Notes under the pieces: generated by a model | Databases searched by the model: none | Seen by the model: the letters and a program-made list of their open reading frames with translations, nothing else | What the model was told of the DNA's origin: nothing | Part shown: one piece after another, positions 62,401-64,000 of the stretch | Layout of the letters: each line of letters begins with the position of its first letter | How positions within the stretch are numbered: the stretch's first letter is position 1 | Origin: Pisaster brevispinus | Taxonomy: Eukaryota; Echinodermata; Asteroidea; Forcipulatida; Asteriidae | Reading direction: 5' to 3' | Assembly (NCBI GenBank): GCA_023634235.1 | Contig: JAMKCF010000013.1 | Coordinates: 4,103,327 to 4,167,326, forward strand | Length of the DNA stretch: 64,000 nucleotides | Program-made: the position numbers and the translations under genes

Positions 62401-63617
62401 TCTGATTTCCGTATTTGTTTGTTTTGGGGTGGTTTTTGTTTTTCTTCATTTTTTGCCTTCAGAAAAAATCAGCAAAACTGTTGTTAATTAGCCTGAAAAG
62501 CCTGTACCTGTAGGTCAGCCCTTGTACTCAATAAAAGTGTCCTACTTTTTTTCCAAGGGCCAAATATCATGCCCATTCTACCATCAGCATCAGCATGACC
62601 AGTATCGATGTTCAGTCTTTTTGTTTGCTTGCAAAGCTGGTCCCGTTTCATGTTTTTTGTATTATTAGGTGCATTTTAAAATCACCAGTTTTTAATTTTG
62701 TGTACCCTGAACATCACAGTTCTTTTAACACCCTACAGTTCATACAACATAAAATTTCTAAAATATTTACAAACAAACATTCAGGCCCCTGTTCGAATCC
62801 CGGACTGGAGTGTTGCATGTGGATTGGGCTTTCAGTCCCTACATGATTGCCCGGATTTTCCCTACTTGGAGTTTTTTTCTCCCACCTAAAACTAACACTT
62901 CGTCATCCTCTGTACACTTGTACCTTCAGGCCTACAGGTCACAGTGCTAGTCACTTTTGATGATCCCTTGGTTTCATTTGAATACGAGAAATATGAAATA
63001 TCAGTAATACCATTCGGCTTACAAATCGGTAGTTAGTCAAATGTTACCAGTGTGGGTTTCTGTTTTCATTTGTTCTTCCCGCAGGGTGCTGCGTTTGGTT
63101 TCAGCTCAATCGCTGCTCATGCAGGGGACCAGTTGGCTCCCTATTTACCTAAACTGGTACCCAGGCTTTATAGGTATCAGTACGATCCAAGTGGTCCGGT
63201 TCGTCAAGCCATGTCGAGCATCTGGAGTGCACTAGTCAAAGACAATAAGAACGTGGTAAGATAACATTTAACTTCTCACAATGTGCACAATATTTTGATT
63301 TCACAAAGCACTAAGATTCATCTTGGGATGAGTTTTTAATATTGCCATAATGATCTGTTTGGTGACATCACACTTTGCTTAGCAATTCAGATTGACGTAC
63401 ACAGTTGAGATTAATCTTAGGTTTTTGTGAAATCAACCCCAGGTATCACATTTATCGGCCCAGCGTTGTGTTCATCCTTGCTAAAAACACTCAATGTCTA
63501 GTTTTTACTTTTGTTTTTCTTCATGTCACTCTCTCAGGTGGATACCTATCTGAAGGAGATTGTGGAGGATCTTTTGCATCATCTTACCCATCATGCCTGG
63601 AGAAATAGAGAATCAAG
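38413..63617 (+). CDS. ECPAS: ECM29 / ECPAS proteasome adaptor and scaffold (first 28 coding exons; 3' part beyond window)
   Basis: Coding exons: 38413-38434, 40122-40252, 41193-41309, 42335-42453, 43038-43193, 43563-43782, 44728-44825, 45211-45331, 46047-46163, 46506-46670, 47491-47540, 48823-48892, 50134-50256, 51343-51446, 51900-52065, 53517-53597, 54812-55102, 55917-56048, 56630-56816, 57864-58114, 58609-58710, 59489-59716, 60321-60435, 60672-60786, 61281-61349, 62022-62139, 63085-63255, 63538-63617. All junction phases match, giving about 1,239 codons; human ECM29 has about 1,845 residues. Recognised by close agreement with the remembered human protein: MAAQDEL start, [49 protein letters not shown] and [12 protein letters not shown]. 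Known: ECM29 is a HEAT-repeat protein that binds the 26S proteasome, links core and regulatory particles, tethers proteasomes to endosomes and motors, and acts in quality control. Nothing looks broken. The start ATG has A at -3 and G at +4. A run of eight serines occurs in exon 6. Confidence 0.95.
38697..38763. repeat. Imperfect palindrome
   Basis: The arms TAGGACGTCAG and CTGACGTCCTA enclose inner arms TTGCACCATG and CATGGTTGCA, forming a hairpin of about 28 bp per arm with small bulges. Confidence 0.75.
39109..39144. repeat. Perfect 14-bp stem hairpin
   Basis: CGTGTGGCCAAGGA and TCCTTGGCCACACG are exact inverted copies with an 8-base loop. There is no T-tract that would suggest a terminator, and it lies in an intron. 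Confidence 0.8.
40715..41000 (+). repeat. Hairpin plus SINE tail
   Basis: 40726-40769 is a palindrome (ACTCTGCTCATCTT and AAGATGAGCAGAGT). It is followed by GGTTTGAATCCCGCCGG (B box-like) and a body with GGGTTTTCAGTCCCTACCTG and TTTTCCTCCCAC. The same body recurs at 62780-62990, so this is a dispersed SINE family. Confidence 0.65.
41928..42190 (+). repeat. Diverged palindromic MITE (TTTCATAAAGC family)
   Basis: Starts GTCAATTTCATAAAGCCTGT and ends near GCTTGAGGAAATTGGACCC, with the CTGCTTACxxxGCAAAG interior style of the family seen better preserved at 43332 and 51597. Confidence 0.5.
42650..42800 (-). repeat. Dispersed repeat, inverted relative to copies at 52070 and 52190
   Basis: The reverse complement gives ATATTGCAGGCTGGC, TATCATTCAGAACC and ACAGTAGGAG, the same blocks as at 52066-52155 and 52182-52270. 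Confidence 0.6.
43332..43519 (+). mobile_element. Palindromic MITE, GGGCCCAATTTCATA family
   Basis: Left end GGCCCCAATTTCATAGAACT and right end AGCTCTGTGAAATTGGGCCC are inverted copies. The interior carries CTGCTTAGCAAAAT and GGCTGGTAACCTTATTCTGG. No coding capacity. It lies immediately upstream of ECPAS exon 6, ending about 43 bp before the acceptor. Confidence 0.7.
43563..43782 (+). CDS. ECPAS: ECPAS exon 6: low-complexity Ser/Thr/Ala loop
   Basis: A 220-bp exon whose middle encodes a run of eight serines (about 43616-43640), then Pro/Thr/Ala-rich sequence with five consecutive alanines, before [11 protein letters not shown] returns to conserved sequence. Known: the same place in vertebrate ECM29 is also a Ser/Gly-rich, probably disordered loop between HEAT repeats. 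The TCA/TCG codon run may be length-polymorphic. Confidence 0.8.
44046..44265 (+). repeat. Dispersed GTGTGGGTAGGTATA repeat
   Basis: Same block order as 4363-4553: GTGTGTGGGTAGGTATACAC, then CCGGGGACCTATAACAAAAG, ending GCAGGTGTTTACACACTTGT and a GT tract. Confidence 0.65.
45410..45960 (+). repeat. Partial MITE copies and a SINE/LINE tail
   Basis: 45425-45530 and 45655-45800 both carry AGCAGGATACCAGTCACAAA and GCTGGTxACCTTAxTxTGxTAAGCAT, halves of the TTTCATAAAGC family; the second copy ends CAGCTCTATGAAATTGGGG. 45805-45955 continues with GGAGTAACCTGCGATGAACT and GCATCTTGTCCAGGGAGAAT, which looks like the 3' end of a retroposon family. Confidence 0.5.
46774..46990 (+). repeat. Dispersed repeat with inverted ends (copy 1)
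   Basis: Starts AGTATACTTTTTTAGGCTTTGCATGG and contains CGGTTTGCGGTAACTCCATG and AGATTTTGGAAATC. Copy 2 at 54588-54751 has the same interior and, at its right end, the inverted form of this terminus. Confidence 0.6.
47085..47215 (+). repeat. Short repeat beginning GGTCTCAACGTTTCGAC
   Basis: GGTCTCAACGTTTCGACTAG followed by TCTCTAGTCATCGTCAAGAG. A related start (GGTCTCAACGTTTGGAGC) precedes the hairpin at 40702-40769, so the two probably belong to one family. Confidence 0.4.
47703..48538 (+). repeat. 45-bp minisatellite, 19 copies, ECPAS intron 11
   Basis: Anchored on GGTGAC, copies start at 47706 and recur every 45 bp to 48426, with one 51-bp copy, then 48477 and 48522. The unit contains the SalI-type palindrome GTCGAC and CATACCCCCTCTTCCTTACC. 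Because 45 is divisible by three, both strands stay open (213 codons on + and 237 on -), which is an artefact of the repeat and not a gene. Confidence 0.95.
49416..49928 (+). mobile_element. TTAA-flanked MITE-like element, 513 bp
   Basis: Flanked by TTAA at 49412-49415 and 49929-49932. The ends GCCTTGTTCGCATTGGACTTA and TTAATCACATGCGAACACGGC are inverted repeats. TTAA target duplication is known for piggyBac-type transposases. The interior has no open frame of note, so it would be non-autonomous. Confidence 0.65.
50275..51010. repeat. Repeat-derived intron segment (ECPAS intron 13)
   Basis: Bounded by two related motifs, GGAGGCTGTTCCAAAAAGCA at 50280 and GGAGGCTGTTCGAATAAG at 50959, and related to GGGCTGTTTTGATAAGCAGA at 52383. 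A 194-codon minus-strand open stretch (50421-51005) has no recognisable domain and is probably chance or element-derived. Confidence 0.4.
51551..51800 (+). repeat. SINE head interrupted by a nested MITE
   Basis: 51553-51590 has the TATCGTGGCTGAGCGGTGTA head of the SINE seen at 32461. It is broken at 51597 by a 169-bp palindromic element (51597-51765) with ends GGGCCCGATTTCATAAAGC and TTTATGAAATTGGGCCC, after which GGTAGCTAAGTCGTGAG continues. Confidence 0.65.
52066..52270 (+). repeat. Tandem pair of a dispersed repeat
   Basis: Two copies of GCAGGCTGGCAT...TTTATCATTCAAAAC...GAATGGTCARACAGTAGGAGG, starting at about 52078 and 52193. The first starts directly after ECPAS exon 15. The inverted relative is at 42650. 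Confidence 0.65.
52472..53347. mobile_element. Repeat element ending in GAAACAGCT palindrome, rich in TGACGTCA
   Basis: Opens GAGCTGTTTCGCCATAAC and closes with a palindrome AGCTGTTTCGC...GCGAAACAGCT (53315-53347). The interior carries five TGACGTCA octamers (near 52533, 52669, 52830, 53089 and 53108). There is no meaningful open frame. I infer a non-autonomous mobile or satellite-like element in ECPAS intron 15. Confidence 0.5.
54588..54751 (+). repeat. Dispersed repeat with inverted ends (copy 2)
   Basis: Contains CGGTTTGCGGTAACACCATG and AGATTTTGGAAATC as in 46774-46990 and ends TACCTCACCATGCAAAGCCT followed by CAAAAAGTATA, the inverted copy of that element's left end. Confidence 0.6.
56071..56380 (-). 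repeat. Antisense tRNA-derived SINE
   Basis: The minus strand reads GGGGGTTCAAATCCCACCC (B box). The flank CTCCCTATTAGTCAATATC at 56090-56108 recurs exactly beside the tRNA-like segment at 60943, which defines a family. Confidence 0.5.
57016..57193 (+). repeat. 89-bp tandem duplication
   Basis: Two consecutive copies (57016-57104 and 57105-57193) from GTCAGGGGTTGCCCC to GGCTACATGTATTT, nearly identical. They lie in ECPAS intron 19. Confidence 0.9.
60850..60962 (-). repeat. tRNA-like segment / SINE head, antisense
   Basis: The minus strand reads GGCTGGATAGCTCAGTTGGT, a perfect polymerase III A box, and later TTGTTCAAGTCC, close to the B box, closed by CTCCAGTC pairing with the 5' end. The anticodon stem is not convincing, so I prefer a tRNA-derived SINE head or pseudogene over a working tRNA gene. 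Confidence 0.5.
62780..62995 (+). repeat. SINE tail, same family as 40790
   Basis: Starts CCTGTTCGAATCCCGGACTG (B box-like), then GGGCTTTCAGTCCCTACATG and TTTTTCTCCCACCTAAAACT, matching the body at 40800-40915. Confidence 0.65.
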
Positions 63618-63677
63618 GTACGAAGACAACAGCTTTGTCTTGTTCCTCCAGAATTTGTAGCTGGTTCAATATTTTTG

Positions 63678-63745
63678 CATGCCACTCTGTTTGAAAGTAG
63701 AATTGTTTTTGTATGCCACTCTGTTTGAAAGTAGAATTGTTTTTG
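63678..63745 (+). repeat. 34-bp tandem duplication
   Basis: Two copies of ATGCCACTCTGTTTGAAAGT plus AGAATTGTTTTTGT, starting at 63679 and 63713. Confidence 0.9.
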
Positions 63746-63759
63746 TGTTTGTTTTTTAT

Positions 63760-63835
63760 GCATGTTTGCCCCAAACAAGTCTAAAAGCCACTTTTGGCAA
63801 GGGCCTACTCTTGGCAACGGGCTACATTGAAGATA
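63760..63835. repeat. Dispersed short repeat shared with 35890-35930
   Basis: CCCCAAACAAGTCTAAAAGC and CTTGGCAACGGGCTACA correspond to CCCCAAACGAGGCTAAAAGC and CTTGGTAATGGGCTACA at 35896-35938. Confidence 0.55.
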
Positions 63836-64000
63836 AAAATAACTTGGGGGGGAACTGAAGGTAGGAATGGATATTCCTCTTAAAAACAGTCTAGACTGTA
63901 GGATTGAGGGAAACATGCACCAGGCAAAGAGAAGCAATACCTGGAACAAAGCTGTTGAGCTGTTGCGAAGCAAGAGTGTATGGGTGAGAAGAAGCAGAAA

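Larger units (their letters stand above)
53598..63084 (+). other. ECPAS: Remaining ECPAS introns 16-26
   Basis: Apart from the repeats listed separately, introns 16 (53598-54811), 17 (55103-55916), 20 (58115-58608), 21 (58711-59488), 22 (59717-60320), 24 (60787-61280), 25 (61350-62021) and 26 (62140-63084) are AT-rich. I find no exon-like sequence or RNA gene in them. Short tandem motifs such as GGGTATAGTAC (61788-61825) occur. Confidence 0.5.

Overview
The window is animal (metazoan) nuclear DNA: intron-rich, AT-rich non-coding sequence with GT-AG introns, no operons, and many short dispersed repeats. The repeat families include tRNA-headed SINEs, a palindromic family whose ends read GGGCCCAATTTCATAAAGC, and TTAA-flanked or long-TIR elements. 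From memory these resemble repeats of echinoderm genomes, so I favour a marine deuterostome, probably an echinoderm and perhaps a sea star. That placement is inference, because no search was run.

Two genes lie head to tail on the + strand.

Gene 1 (36-33072; 5' end outside the window) encodes a giant type I membrane glycoprotein. Eight exons are visible: three single-EGF exons, one enormous 19,383-bp exon (5054-24436), two further repeat exons (25515-27326 and 27467-28597), one fibronectin-III exon (31454-31741) and a terminal exon with a transmembrane helix and short tail (32870-33072). Every splice junction is phase 1 and the joined exons stay open, giving about 7,720 residues before the stop. 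About 58-60 copies of a ~115-124 residue, nearly cysteine-free, beta-rich unit with about five N-glycosylation sequons make up most of the protein. The central 33 copies (10225-22164) sit on an exact 363-bp period and carry nested 2-, 3- and 6-unit duplications. I do not recognise the unit as a named family. It is the best candidate here for something undescribed.

The intergenic stretch 33073-38412 holds the gene 1 3' UTR with a candidate polyA signal, a decayed Penelope-like reverse transcriptase fragment and a duplicated ~95-bp segment.

Gene 2 (38413 to beyond the right edge) is ECPAS/ECM29, the proteasome adaptor and scaffold. Its first 28 coding exons can be placed, giving about 1,239 codons of the ~1,845 in the human protein as I remember it. 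All junction phases agree. Its introns carry most of the repeats, including a 19-copy 45-bp minisatellite, a TTAA-flanked MITE-like element and an element rich in TGACGTCA palindromes.

The two genes have no evident functional link. One looks like a fast-evolving cell-surface protein and the other is a conserved housekeeping gene.
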